From Eleusine coracana subsp. coracana (lineage: Eukaryota; Streptophyta; Magnoliopsida; Poales; Poaceae), in assembly GCA_032690845.1 (NCBI GenBank), contig CM064429.1, forward strand, positions 22,355,807 through 22,419,806: 64,000 nucleotides of DNA. The letters are read 5' to 3'. The notes beneath the pieces were generated by a model, which saw nothing but the letters and a program-made list of their open reading frames with translations, searched no databases and was not told the DNA's origin. Within the stretch, counting starts at the first letter, position 1, and each line of letters starts with the position of its first letter. Below, piece by piece: positions 1 through 10,539 of this stretch. The position numbers were made by a program, and so were the translations under genes.

Positions 1-377
1 GGCTCACCCATTGGGAGAGATTCTCTCAAAAGATTTTCTGATTGACATATTGAGACAGAAGATATGCCACTCCCAAGTCTTATGTCAAGACTTCCTAGCT
101 TCGGTCCATCCGGGTATAGCTCATCCAACGGATGCCCCATCAAGATTTGGAAGTCAGAGACCTCTACTATATGGAAGTCTAGGATAGTTGCAACATTTTT
201 GTGTTTCATGGGCACCAACATTTTTGTGTTTCATGGCCACGCTTTGCAAGGTCCTAAATCCTTCTAAATGCTGGACTAAGGGGCCTAGGAAGGATTTGCT
301 AATTGGTGCAAGGGGCTCACTGCCTACGAAGGCGGGTGCAATGGATTCTGACATGATGTTTGCACCGACTATGGGGC
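1..377 (+). other. 3' non-coding end of a Tat/Athila-like element
   Basis: No convincing reading frame is present. The stretch ends in a short purine-rich run (gactatgggg, 367-376) directly before an LTR that starts with TGTTGAC, which is where a polypurine tract is expected. I infer it is the 3' internal region of an element whose body lies left of the window. A short duplication of the phrase around tttttgtgtttcatgg occurs near 195-235. Confidence 0.4.
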
Positions 378-1353
378 TGTTGACAGTCGATAGACACCAA
401 TTCTAACTGTCAATATAACCATAAATAAGGGAAGACTTAGCATTTTATACATGCATATTAGCTAGGAATAATAAGATTCCACTTGTCCGACTATCAATAT
501 AACCATAAATAAGGGATTCAGATGCATGGTTGCTTTTATGCCATCATGATAGTGATGTTTTCTTACTATACTATTATGATCATCATATACCTACACAATA
601 GCGCACTTATATAATATCTATGTACATAGTTAGGTTGATTGCTTTATGTCCAAGTATAGATCATCATTTGCTATATTAGTGAAAGCTTTAGCTATAAGAC
701 TCTGGATAAAGAAGGATGTTCTTGCGCGAGGCTAAAGTAATAATTGATACCATAGACGTGGTGTCTAGGCTAGAGGTTACCTTTGATTGCTGTGTATTCT
801 AGAGTCATAGAGGTAGACGGTAGGTGGTGACAACCCTATCTGTCCTTAGTAATCCTCCCTGTTCGGATACATAGTAGAGTTATAAGCGGGAGTCGCCTGG
901 TCGACCAGGGGTAAGCCCGTACCCGAATTCTTGAGTACATAAGTGTCGACCTTAGTCATATATGTGTATGTGTAGATGAATGCTATGCAACTGTATAGAA
1001 GCACAATAGGAACTTAGCTCTTTTCTTTGTTCTTTCTCCACTTGGCTTAGGATGTAGAGTAGAGTGGAATCTTCTATGTGTCACACTACCTCTACATATT
1101 ATCCTTAACCCTATTAGGACATTGGTCTATCTTTATCATATGATTATGGACATAGTAATTCTCTTATATAACCGCCTTCCTTTGGGAGAACTATAAATGA
1201 CAACCATTGGATTACTCCAATGGTGAAATGCTACAACGGTATTATCCGTGTGCTTGCGGATGTTACCCAATTGAAACGAAGGTACCTAAATAGATTATCT
1301 CTGACATCACTGTCAGAGGTGATTTTTTTGGTGTGCCTTAAGAAATGTCAACA
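378..1353 (+). repeat. LTR, family T (Tat/Athila-like Ty3/gypsy)
   Basis: The segment starts TGTTGACAG and ends GTCAACA, a TG...CA pair. A purine run precedes it and a tRNA-Asp-type primer site follows at 1362. It shares short blocks with the LTRs at 43129-45019 and 62016-63924: the ggtaggtggtgacaa phrase, the actcc...gtgaaatg block and the AAATGYCAACA end. It is otherwise diverged, so it is a related but separate family. An 8-bp inverted repeat lies at its 5' edge (380-387 with 406-413). Because a primer site follows, it would act as a 5' LTR. Confidence 0.65.
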
Positions 1354-1505
1354 AGCATTTCTGGCGTCGTTGCTGGGATAGTAATATTTCTTGTGCGATG
1401 TTAAGAAATGCCAACAAGCACTTCTGGCACCGTTGCCGGGGATAGTAATATTTCTTGTGCGACGTTAAGAAATGTCAACAAGCATTTCTGGCGCAGTTGA
1501 CGGGC
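1341..1505 (+). repeat. Three tandem copies of LTR-end plus primer-site motif
   Basis: A 63-64 bp unit beginning agaaatg is repeated from 1341, 1404 and 1468; the third copy is partial. Each unit contains the LTR 3' terminus (YCAACA) and then a TGGC... primer-like stretch at 1362, 1425 and 1489. The middle one, TGGCACCGTTGCCGGGGA, differs at one base from the complement of the 3' end of plant tRNA-Asp as I know it (TGGCGCCGTTGCCGGGGA). Confidence 0.8.
1362..1379 (+). other. Primer binding site, tRNA-Asp type (degenerate)
   Basis: TGGCGTCGTTGCTGGGA lies 8 bases after the LTR end and resembles the complement of the tRNA-Asp 3' end, with a few mismatches. tRNA-Asp priming is typical of the Athila and Tat lineages. 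Better-matching copies follow in the tandem array. Confidence 0.6.
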
Positions 1506-2042
1506 AAGGCACAGATTAAGAGATTACAAATGTTCTTAACTATATTTGTAATTGGTAGCCATTGCTTGTCATAATCCAAAATTTCCTATTTTGGAACGTG
1601 AACCGCTTTCAAACAATATATTTGGATTTCTCAAATTTTGAAACTATTTATAAGAAACTTTGCAAATTAACAAAGATTTTGTTGGGTTGAAGTAATTGCT
1701 CTATGTCACAAATTTTTTCAGTTTTGAACAAAAACCTTTTTAAATAAGTAAAATCATTTTATTTTATTTGATTTCAATATTTTGTCATTTTTTGATTCCA
1801 TGTTAATTTGAGAAAATTGAAATCCTTTCAATCAAATTTTATGAATGTACATTCTGTTTTAAAATGGGGCTCAACTATCATTATCTCCGTGACTCATGTG
1901 AATGCATCGTCGAACACTTTCTTTCAAACTTGTTTCATCACATATTTCACCCTACACGCGTTGATGTATCTATCTTATTTTCATCCTCATTCATTTCACC
2001 TACCACATGGACGTACCTAGATGTCAGACCTTCCATGTTTGC
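1506..2042 (+). other. AT-rich non-coding stretch, probably element leader
   Basis: Low-complexity AT-rich DNA without an open frame worth calling. Its position just after an LTR and primer site suggests the leader of the family T element. Nothing further is recognised. Confidence 0.3.
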
Positions 2043-2175
2043 CCCACCTTCCATAAATATTCCTATGGAAAGAAACCCCTCCTTCCATAAACATTCTATG
2101 GAAATAAACCCACCTTCCATAAACATTTCTATGGAAAGAAATTCCACCTTCCATAAACAATCATAAGAAAAGAAC
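2043..2175. repeat. Minisatellite, ~33-bp unit, about four copies
   Basis: The unit is built around ccttccataaacattt and ctatggaaagaaa, repeated head to tail with small differences. Within each unit, ttccata and tatggaa form a short inverted repeat, so each unit could fold as a small hairpin. Confidence 0.85.
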
Positions 2176-2899
2176 AAGAGAATAATATCATTTCCATATT
2201 TCTTATGCCTTCCATGTTTGCCTCTAATAAATGCATTAATTCCTCTTAATTGCGTTTCCATACTTTTCCCCCACCCGCCCCACCCCTCCTAGAAATACTA
2301 GCCCCTCTCCCACGTCCTCCCCACCCCCCCAAACCCTCACCACGCTGCCAGGCTGCCGCCACGCCACCCTGCCCTCGCGTCCAGCAACAGTTCTGCCGGT
2401 TGGCTTTGGCGCTCCCGGTGATCCACCCATCCAAATGCCGCCAAATTTTACATGGAGGTGCGCTCAGATGTACTCTACAAGATATCCAGAAATCAGCACC
2501 ATTGGACATCGTATGCCTCCAGGATCTGCATCGCAATGGCAGCTGCTCCCTGATCTCGGCGAATCCAGCACGCGTGACGGTAAAACCATCTCATTTTCTC
2601 CTAATCCATAGATGTTCTTGATACAACCTACACTCCTAATTATGTTCCAGGGTCTTGTGATCATCTACACTATAGGGTTCTCCTAGAACAGCCCTGGTGC
2701 AACAAGGAATGCGATCCGTGCTCGATCTGTCGCTGGACGACCTCCCCATGATGCAGCCAATCAATCTCTAGTATAGGTGACTTCTGCACCAATTCACCAT
2801 GCGTTTCACATGTTCCACGTCATTTGAAATATTTCTGTTCAAGTTATTCCTTGAGAACCAGAGTCAATCATTGAAAACGCGCACATATGTTTTGCACTG
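2176..2899. other. Unassigned segment with a C-rich core
   Basis: From about 2260 to 2420 the plus strand is strongly C-rich (cccacc and cgcc runs). Between 2579 (gtaaaacc) and 2651 (ttccag) there is a possible intron, but no frame on either side has recognisable similarity. Short frames here are proline-rich products of composition. The origin is unknown; a gene-derived or LTR-derived GC-rich piece is possible. Confidence 0.25.
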
Positions 2900-4475
2900 T
2901 CTGTGCGCAGCCGCAATCCTTGCAACTTTAACCTTGCATATCTTTTGATTCTTCCACCTACGTTATTGTATCCAAATAAACTAGCTAATTGCAACCTTTG
3001 TTCAACCATACCCAATTATCCCATACCTTGCATTGTGTATTTATTGTATGTATGCTTTGTATGTCTTGCGCGAATAGGATTTTTACGCACGGAAAATCAT
3101 ACGAGGATGAAGATCAAGATTTATTATCACTGAGCAGCAACATCTAATTTCAGGCAAGTGTCCTTGATGCATTTTGCTCCTATTTTGAATGATTATTTTA
3201 GAACTACATGCTTGTGTCAAATGAATGGGTACCTATTGTTAGGGTTTACTAGTATTGCTTTATCTTGTCCTTGTCGCCTTGAACTAGAGGTTTAATTAGC
3301 TATGGGTAGACATGCTTAGTTGCTTATTGGGTGGTTGGGTTCAATTAATGTTGACTAATGAATAATGTCATATTGGGGATAATTGGGTAATTCTTTTAGC
3401 AACATGGACTTAGGGATCTCAACAAGCTGGATGGAATGGATGTGGTGCCGTTGGCACATGTTGGGTGGTGGTATGCTTGTTGTAGATCCTAGGAACCAGT
3501 TCTTGGAGCGGTAACCCAGGACAGCAGTGCCATCACAAGGCTGCTATGGAACAGCTTGGCTGATTAATTAGGAGTTCTCCCAGTGTCGGTGCAGCATTTG
3601 GTGGAGCGGGGAATGGAAGTCAACAGGACTGTCCTTGTATCCGAAAGGCTCAAGAGGGGGCTCCTGGGGTGATGAGCTGCTTGTTAATGGGCTATCACTT
3701 ATGGATAGGAGTGGAACCTTAGTGGCTAGCATGTACTGGGAGACCCTTTGTAAAAGCCTCGTAAGGATCTCCTGGCCGCACACCTAAGTAAGTGTGCTAG
3801 TGCTTGGCCGGCATGGCAACATGGAGATTCTAGTCCACCTGGCAACAGGGGATGAAATTACGACTTGTGGGTAAAGTGGCGCAACCTCTGCAGAGTGTAA
3901 TGACAGTCGTGCTCACGGTGACGAGTGGCCTGGATCCCTCACTTGACTAGTTGGTGGTTTATGGATGGTTATGGTTGGGAATGGTTGGATTGGATTGGGT
4001 CTGGACTTGGCTTGGATAGCACCCTGTGGATTGATGGTTGGGATGACCTCACCCAGTAATTAGGATGCTTAGGAAATTAAAAGCTCATACAATAAACCCT
4101 AATAAGCCTTTCTTGTCTTAGCCCCATGTCATCTTTTCCCCCACTTGCTGAGTACGACATGTACTCACCCTTGCTATATCCTATGTTGCTGCTCAGCTAT
4201 AGGAGAATGATGATACAACTATGAAGATGATGGAGGAGACTAGGCATGTGATCTTTCGGTCGACTTCCTGTGAGAGCTAAAGGACGCCAACGCTTTGTTA
4301 TTCCGCTGCAATGTAATCTTTTAATTTTGACCTACGAGTGACCTTTGCACTAATGTTATCGATTTAATAAAGATATTGTTCTTTTATCACAATAATTGTC
4401 CCGTGTGTGTGAAAACTTGATCCTGGGCACGCATACAAATGCATTCGGTTTCGGTTGTTGGAACCGGGTATGACA
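2900..4475 (+). repeat. Fragment of a long Tekay-like LTR, family C (3' part)
   Basis: From about 3060 the sequence aligns by eye in reverse complement with 25134-26440 and 35554-36286. Shared phrases include gcaagtgtccttgatgcat, atgctagccac...ggttccac, gctgagtacgacatgtactc and the terminal TGACA. A likely poly(A) signal (aataaag, 4366) lies upstream of the end, supporting plus orientation. The 5' part of the LTR is missing, and the left boundary near 2900 is approximate. No associated coding region remains. Confidence 0.6.
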
Positions 4476-4777
4476 TTGCTCTAGCAGGATTACCCTTGCT
4501 TTGTTTTCTTTTCTTTTGGGTGAAAAAAGGGTAGTGCTCGACTGGCTGCAGCATGCTGCAGAACTTCATGAAGAATCCTGAATCGATCTTGAGAAGGTAC
4601 CAACCCTTCTCAAGAACGATCTATCGGCAACTGAACCAGTTATCATCGCACCACTTCAAGCTGGTGTGAAGTGGAGTTATCCGCATCTTCCTCTCTGAGA
4701 TTGGATGCCACATTATTGAGCTGAACGCAACAGAGAAAAGACTCATCCGACGGACTTTTAACTGGCGAACTCCATCA
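4476..4777. other. Unassigned segment between LTR C and solo LTR A
   Basis: No reading frame or repeat is recognised in these ~300 bases. With the solo LTR A removed, this DNA joins the segment starting at 5427, so it is the original target DNA of that insertion. Confidence 0.4.
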
Positions 4778-4782
4778 CCGGA

Positions 4783-5421
4783 TGATAGGTGTAGAGTGCC
4801 CGATCTTTCGGCGAGTGGAGATAACTTCGATTTGGTGGATGTTGACCCTCACGATCCGACTACGACGAGCAAGCCGAAGCGCCAATGCAATCGCTGAACC
4901 AACTTCCGGAGGATATTAACCTTGCGGTAAACAAGATCAACCTGATCACGAGGATCAATTCTTACGCGCAATCGAAGAACGAGCAAGAATTAGAGGCGAG
5001 CAATCTGATGTATTGCACGAAGGTGGAGTTCTGAATTCACGTCGAGAGACGGATGTATAGCTAAGCTAAACTTAAACAAAACTCAAAGATTACAAGGGGC
5101 GCAGCCCTTGACTATATAGGGGGAGGACGAGGCATCTAGGGCCGGCTGAAGTGGAGAGGCGCGCGGTGGAGAGGGAGTCGTGCGACTTGGGCCACGTGGG
5201 CCTTCGGGCGACATCATCCTGGGCCGTCGTTCCTTAGCATCAAAACCGTCTTCAATTCCTGGGCTCGAGCTCTAGTGATTGGGCCCTTGTACGTCGTCGT
5301 CTCGTTAGAAGATGGATCCGTAACTCGAGGAGGCGCGACGACGAGAGGTGGAGGCGTGACAGCTTGGTTTGGCGCGCCATCTTCCGTCGTCATTATTCGT
5401 ATGTCGTTGATGTCCTCATCA
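4783..5421 (-). repeat. Solo LTR, family A (CRM-like), with 5-bp target duplication
   Basis: On the minus strand it runs from TGATGAGGACATC (right end) to ACACCTATCA (left end), 639 bp, matching the LTRs of the full-length element at 27659-34661 almost throughout. CCGGA flanks it directly on both sides (4778-4782 and 5422-5426), a perfect 5-bp target duplication. No internal sequence remains, so it is a solo LTR formed by LTR-LTR recombination. It still holds the TATATA core and the short coding tail described for family A. Confidence 0.95.
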
Positions 5422-5426
5422 CCGGA

Positions 5427-6089
5427 TAGACGGTATTTATCTCATATTTCCCTTCTCAATTTGGATTTCCATAAATTTGATTTTCCTTTGCATATCTGAA
5501 TTCTTCCACCACATTTGGATGTTGGAATTTATTCCAACCTTTTCCCCTTTAAAAAGAAGAATTTTAGAGTGTCATTTGAGAAAAATGATTTTGCAAAAGA
5601 TTGAAAACGTTTTTTTTATGAAATATATTTTCTTTCTCGTGGGCCACCACCAGTGGAGCCCACTGGCCAGAACAGAAGACCAGAAGAGGCAGCCCTTGGT
5701 CGGCCAGTCGGGTCACCAGGTCGGCCAACCAAAGAGTTATGGCTCTCTAGCCCAACATGCCTTAATTGCTAGCTGGCAACTGTCATGTGCCAATATGACT
5801 ATTGTTACGCCTCACTATTTATGGCAAGGCTCAGGAGATGGAGTCCTTAACTCTCTTTGCATTTTTCACCTCCCTACTTTGGTCTGACCATTTTCTCTCA
5901 TTTTCTCCTGGATCTTGCATTATTTTCAAACTCTGAATTTCTGCCAAAAACATTTGGTTCGAGTTTCATTTGCATTTGCAAGTTGGTCTCACATTTGCAA
6001 GAGCTTTTGATGGAGCTTTCGATTGGTTTTCAACTAACCTTAACCCCCGTTCGAGTTGCTCTTGTGTTGGTTTGCTCACATGTGCAGCG
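5427..6089 (+). other. Probable spacer upstream of a decayed Athila ORF1
   Basis: AT-rich with no good frame. It ends in a pyrimidine-containing stretch and CACATGTGCAG just before the ATG at 6090, which looks like a 3' splice acceptor. A similar arrangement (CTTTTGCAGG) precedes the ORF near 58498. Confidence 0.3.
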
Positions 6090-7240
6090 ATGAAAGGTAA
6101 GTTGGCAGGAAGCTCAAGCAATGCGCCAATTGAAGCAAATCCTAGACCGTTAATGGTGTACAACACGAGAGCACATTGCCAACGTCTGATGGAGGACGTA
6201 CTCGTGGAGGAACCGTAAATGCAGGAAGAAGCTACGACCTTGCTGGATGTAAGCAACATTGAGATAAAGCTTCTCTTTGACAACAACCTCAACTCGGTTG
6301 GAAGGGAAGAACATGATATCCTTTGGGTTGTCAGCGGCCGGTCTTACAATCCTACGTGAGTGTATGGTACAAGCATTCATAGTCATTATGGGTCCCCTTT
6401 GGCTAGTGACACTTTTGGCTCAGGCATCCTTCCTTGGCCTCCGGAATTTCTTTCCAATAAAGGTATGGATAAAAACTTTGCTTCTGTCTTCCATGCTATA
6501 GGGTGAAATGCTTTAGTGTCAGTAATTGAGTCTTGCTCGCGCTCTCTCATAATCTAGTTTCTATGCACCTTTGGCTTGGATGACGAGAGGAATTTATTTT
6601 GGTTCACCGGAATTAAATTCTCTCTGACATGGAGGCAATTTAGTGAGATGCTAGGATTTTCTTCCTTATGCACTTTAAACTTAGACACTGCATCTGAGTG
6701 TTTTGTTAAAAGCACATTTTGGGAGGATCTCGGCAATCATGTTGCACTTGGCCTATAATAAGTAATGTCCATAATCCTACCTTGCGTTCCTTGCAACCGT
6801 GAATGACTATGACTCTGTTTCCTAAAATAAAGATCTTAGGACCATGCCTAAAAATGAAATTAAAATTTTATTCTGCATGGTTGATATGATTAAAATTTCA
6901 CTAGTCGTAGCCATGGTTAGATAATGAATCAAGAGCCTTGCACAAATATATAAAATTCAATGAACATCTTTGATCTCTAACCTTGCATGTAATCTAGGGC
7001 TGCTCAATCAAGCTCAATTTGGTGCCTTCACCAAATGCTCGCTTTTATCTAGACGAGAAGTATATTTGGTCGGGACATGCTCTCAAGTATGTTCTTGATG
7101 GCTCTTTGATTTATTTCTTCTCTGGTTATGCGAATGAGATTCTGTTACCTAACCCAGATTATCATTTGTATAACCATGAGGAATTAACCATTCCACTGCA
7201 GACAACCCCCACCATTAAAGTAAGCACAAACCAGCTTGGG
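6090..7240 (+). pseudogene. Athila-type ORF1 (env-position protein) remnant
   Basis: This is a broken copy of the extra ORF carried by Athila-lineage elements, whose function is not established. From the ATG at 6090 the frame is open to a TAA at about 6216, resumes to a TGA near 6356, and is recognisable again at 6576-6758, where the FSLTWRQFSEMLGF block resembles the family's FSLTWR..S.LLGF core. After a frameshift, 7019-7230 encodes YFFSGYANEILLPNPDYHLY, comparable with the segment from 59868 (FNLGYDTKIELPNPQ). Several stops and at least two frame changes make it non-functional. A good acceptor-like TGCAG precedes the start. The family call is from memory of the motif pattern; confidence is moderate. 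Confidence 0.5.
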
Positions 7241-7520
7241 GAGAGTCCCCCCCCCCCTCCCCCTAAATGTGAGGTAACTTGTATCATTTCCCTTTCCATC
7301 ACCACACGCATGATAAAACTAAAAACAACCAAAAAGGTTTATTTCCCTTTCACATGCATGATAAAAAGGGAAACTAAAAAAATAAATAAATTTGCTTTTC
7401 ACATACGCAGTATGAGTGCATAAGGTTTTCTATGTTGAGATGATGAATAGTTGCTCTGTCTTAAGTCTTCTCATATGCCTAGTATACAACCTAGCTTGCA
7501 CCGGCATCCCGTTCATATTG
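7241..7520 (+). other. Athila 3' non-coding remnant
   Basis: It contains atgatgaatagttgctct followed by gtatacaacct. The same pair, in the same order, occurs at about 60738-60790 in the other Athila remnant, also downstream of its ORF1. This supports collinearity of the two copies. There is a C homopolymer near 7246-7262. The right end abuts a copia LTR fragment. Confidence 0.5.
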
Positions 7521-7912
7521 ACTTGGTCAACACGCCGTCTTCATCACCTCCACGGTTTTGAGGCTCAACCGCTCAAGCGTCTGTGCTTCTTCCCTCTCCA
7601 TATGTACGGTGTGGATCATTCTTGACTTCACCCGGCATCCCGATCGTCCGGCCCCAAGTCCCCTACTTGTGCCCGATCCTCTCGCTGTTGACCGTCAAGT
7701 CGACTCCATTGACCTACACATCGTGAGACAAGCAAACACATTTCCCTTCTCCTGTAACTTCACCAATATCTCCACCAACTCCGGTTAGTCATAATCATAA
7801 TCAACTCATGCAATCCCCAGATTCCCACATTTCAGCTCAACCATGAATTCAGCCAAAGTCAATTACTCATCGCATATTGCAAACCATGGCACTTATTCAT
7901 ATGGTTTCTCAA
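7521..7912 (-). repeat. LTR B fragment (first ~390 bp of the 3' LTR of the copia element)
   Basis: It is the reverse complement of the beginning of the LTR at 16787. The right end ATGGTTTCTCA corresponds to the LTR start TGAGAAACCAT. Immediately inside the element, the minus strand reads a purine-rich aaggggcaga, a plausible polypurine tract. The LTR is cut at 7521 by a junction with Athila DNA. Confidence 0.75.
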
Positions 7913-8644
7913 TCTGCCCCTTGATGAGTACATTGATAACACCAAATGCACAAAGACTTGAAATTTGAAATGCGAAACCAAATAACCACATCCAAATGAC
8001 TCAAACCCAAAGAAAAGATAAAATGGGCCATCTAGCAAAGAAAGGATCACAAAACTAAGAGTTGATAGAGAAAGCGACTTGAGACGCAAAGAATGTGAAT
8101 AGCGCATGAAAATGCTCGAGATCATAATATGCTCCCCCTCAACTTGTGGTAGTTCAAATGTAATGCAAAATTAGGTCATCTTAAGTTTCTTAGCATTATT
8201 TATGCATGACCCACTATTTTCTCCCCCGTTGGCAATGAACTCATCGAAGAAGCACAAAAACAAAACATGCATGAAAATGCAAACCGAAGGAGCTTCAGCA
8301 ATTATGCAAACAAGCATTTAACCATGCTAATCACAAGTATAGAGCTATGAAGTGTAAAAGCAATAACTCATAATCATACAAAGACCAAAAATAGATAGCA
8401 AGGCATAAACACCAAGAGCTATACAAGCTAAGTAGAAAGATTGACTAGCTTAGATAGAATAAAATTTGCTTCTCATGAGAAAAGCTGCCACCACATGTGT
8501 AAGTACTCCCATCCAAGGCAAAACAGGCGTCAAGTGAATTAAAAGAAACTAGTCAGTCTCAATCTCAACCAAGGCAACAAACATTCGTAGAAAATAAGCT
8601 CTATAAACACTCACATATGCAACAGAGACTCATAAAGAAAAGAA
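7913..8644 (-). other. Non-coding 3' internal region of the copia element
   Basis: No frame is supported. On the minus strand it contains cacaagttgagggggagcat (near 8130-8150), a purine-rich motif of the kind found upstream of the 3' LTR in SIRE/Opie-type elements. It lies between the RNase H remnant and the 3' LTR fragment. Confidence 0.45.
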
Positions 8645-8835
8645 AAAGGCATTATTCTTATGTGATCCTCTTGTAACTTCTAATCCGTGCGGAGGGTCGC
8701 ACGACTGGGTATGGCAAACACCCCGAGGCTTCGAAGCATAATTTTTTATTTTAGCATTCTTATGTTACTTCTAATCCTTGCGGAGGGTCGCACGACTGGG
8801 TACGGCAAACACCCTAAGGCTTCAAAGCAATTTTC
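8645..8835. repeat. Direct tandem duplication of ~95 bp
   Basis: Two near-identical copies contain cggagggtcgcacgactggg, then tggcaaacaccc, then ggcttcraagca. They begin near 8650 and 8750 and differ at a few positions. The duplication lies directly downstream of the copia RNase H remnant. Confidence 0.8.
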
Positions 8836-8836
8836 A

Positions 8837-9731
8837 TTAGATCAACTTTATGTGTTTGAGCTTCAAAAAGTGGAATCTCACATTTATGTGTTTGATCTTA
8901 CCATGCTGGATTGGGTTTTTGGCTAAGCAAATAGCACTGGAGTTATCACACATATGTGGAACACTCTTAAAGGTTAACCCACAGGCTTTGATGGTGGAAA
9001 CAATCCATAGGATTTGGGAACAACAACTAGCAGTAGCAACATATTCAGCTTTGGTTGTGGATTGGGCTACACTAAATTGCTTGCGAGAAGAACAACAAAT
9101 CAAAGAAGTACCCAAGAAATGACAAGTACCCGAAGTGCTCTTGCTACCAATTCTACACCCAGCGAAGTCCGCATCCGAATACCCAATAAGATTAAGAGAT
9201 GAAGATGCAGAGCACCAAAGACCAAACTCAAGGGTGTATTTGAGATACCTGAAGATGCGCTTGATAGCTTTGCGATGAGTCACCCTTAGGGAAGCTTGAA
9301 AGCGAGCACAAAGACACACAACAAAGTGTATGTTGGGTCTTGTCGCCATTAGGTACAGGAGGGAGCTGATCATGCTCCTATACTCCCTTTGGTCCACCAC
9401 TACACAGTCCTCGTCTGGGTCAAGTGTCGTTATAGTGGACATTGGTACACAACGGCTTCACATTGACCATCTCGAACTTCTTTAGAAGGTCCTTCGTGTA
9501 CTTGGCTTGATGTACGAAGGTGTCTTGCTTGCATTGCATGATTTGATGTCCAAGGAAGAAGGTGAGCTCACCCATCATCGACATCTGAAATTCACTTTCC
9601 ATGGCTTCCTGAAATCTAGACATAAGAGCAAGAGAGGAACCTCCAAAGATGATATCATCCACGTATATCTGAACCATTAGAAAGTCATTGCCATGCTTCA
9701 CAGTGAACAAGGTTTTGTCAACACACACCAT
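8837..9731 (-). pseudogene. Copia reverse transcriptase (C-terminal part) and RNase H remnant
   Basis: The segment 9731-9420 carries the RT catalytic motif YVDDIIFG and the family's GELTFFLGHQI block. The overlapping segment 9442-8837 carries the RNase H region with GYSDADFAG, STSGTCHFLG and AEYVATASC, all classical copia motifs. The two lie in different frames, so at least one frameshift separates them near 9430. In an intact element this part copies the RNA genome and removes the template. It continues upstream at 10142-10539 through further stops. Confidence 0.85.
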
Positions 9732-10539
9732 GAGATACCCGTGCTATAGCAAAAAAGTCTTAAGCCTAGCATACCAAGCCCTGGGTGCTTGCTTTAGCCC
9801 GTACAAAACCTTCTAGAGCTTGTACACTCGGTTTGGATATTTGTGGTGCTCAAAGCCAGGTGGTTGTTTCACATACACCTCTTCCTCTATGTAACCATTT
9901 AGGAAAGCACTCTTGACATCCATTTGATACAACTTAATGCCCTTAGAAGTGGCAAATGCAAGCAAGATCCTAATGGCTTCTATGCGTGCAACAGGAGCAA
10001 AGGTTCCCCATAGTCTAAGCCCTCCACTTGACCAAAATCTTGGGCAACAAGCCCAGCCTTGTTTCTCACAACCTCACCTTCTTCCCCATGCTTGTGTTTG
10101 AACACCCACTTGGTTCCTATAACACTGACACCAACAGGAGGCTATACTAAGGTCCACACTTTGTTGCTCTCAAAGTTTTCCAACTCCTCATGCATGGCAT
10201 TAACCCAATGTTCATCAGATAGTGCATGTCCAACATCCCGAGGTTCAAAGGTGGCAACAAATAGAGAATTAGTAAAGCAGGCTAGATGTGCAGACCTTAA
10301 CCTTGTTGTCCTCTCATGAAGATTATTGATTATCTGTTGAGGAGGAGGCCGACGTTGAATGTGGCGAGGGGCCTCTATCTCAGAGTGTACCTCCCCCTCA
10401 ACCACAACTAGAGCTGGATCGACAGCTGCTGACGTCGATGTAGAAGCTTCTGGACCCTCTACCAAAGTGGTGGAAGCAGCAGGAACGAGCTCAGATGAGA
10501 GATGAGGTGAATCATCATCATCATTGTCAAAGCCCTGTA
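9732..10539 (-). pseudogene. Copia INT-RT linker and N-terminal reverse transcriptase remnant
   Basis: The minus strand reads DVGHALSDEHWVNAMHEELE and FESNKVWTLV, the start of copia RT. After a break come GTKWVFKHK and GLVAQDFGQVEGLDY. Upstream is an acidic, serine/threonine-rich linker (DNDDDDSPH and PEASTSTSAA), usual between integrase and RT. It is interrupted at 10539 by solo LTR D and has several stops between 9732 and 10142. Confidence 0.75.

Noticed and set aside
2250..2621. 123-codon proline-rich plus-strand frame
   Set aside because: It follows a C-rich composition, has frames open on the opposite strand as well, and shows no recognisable domain.
8837..9122. Plus-strand frames at 8837-9202
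   Set aside because: They are shadows of the minus-strand copia RNase H remnant.
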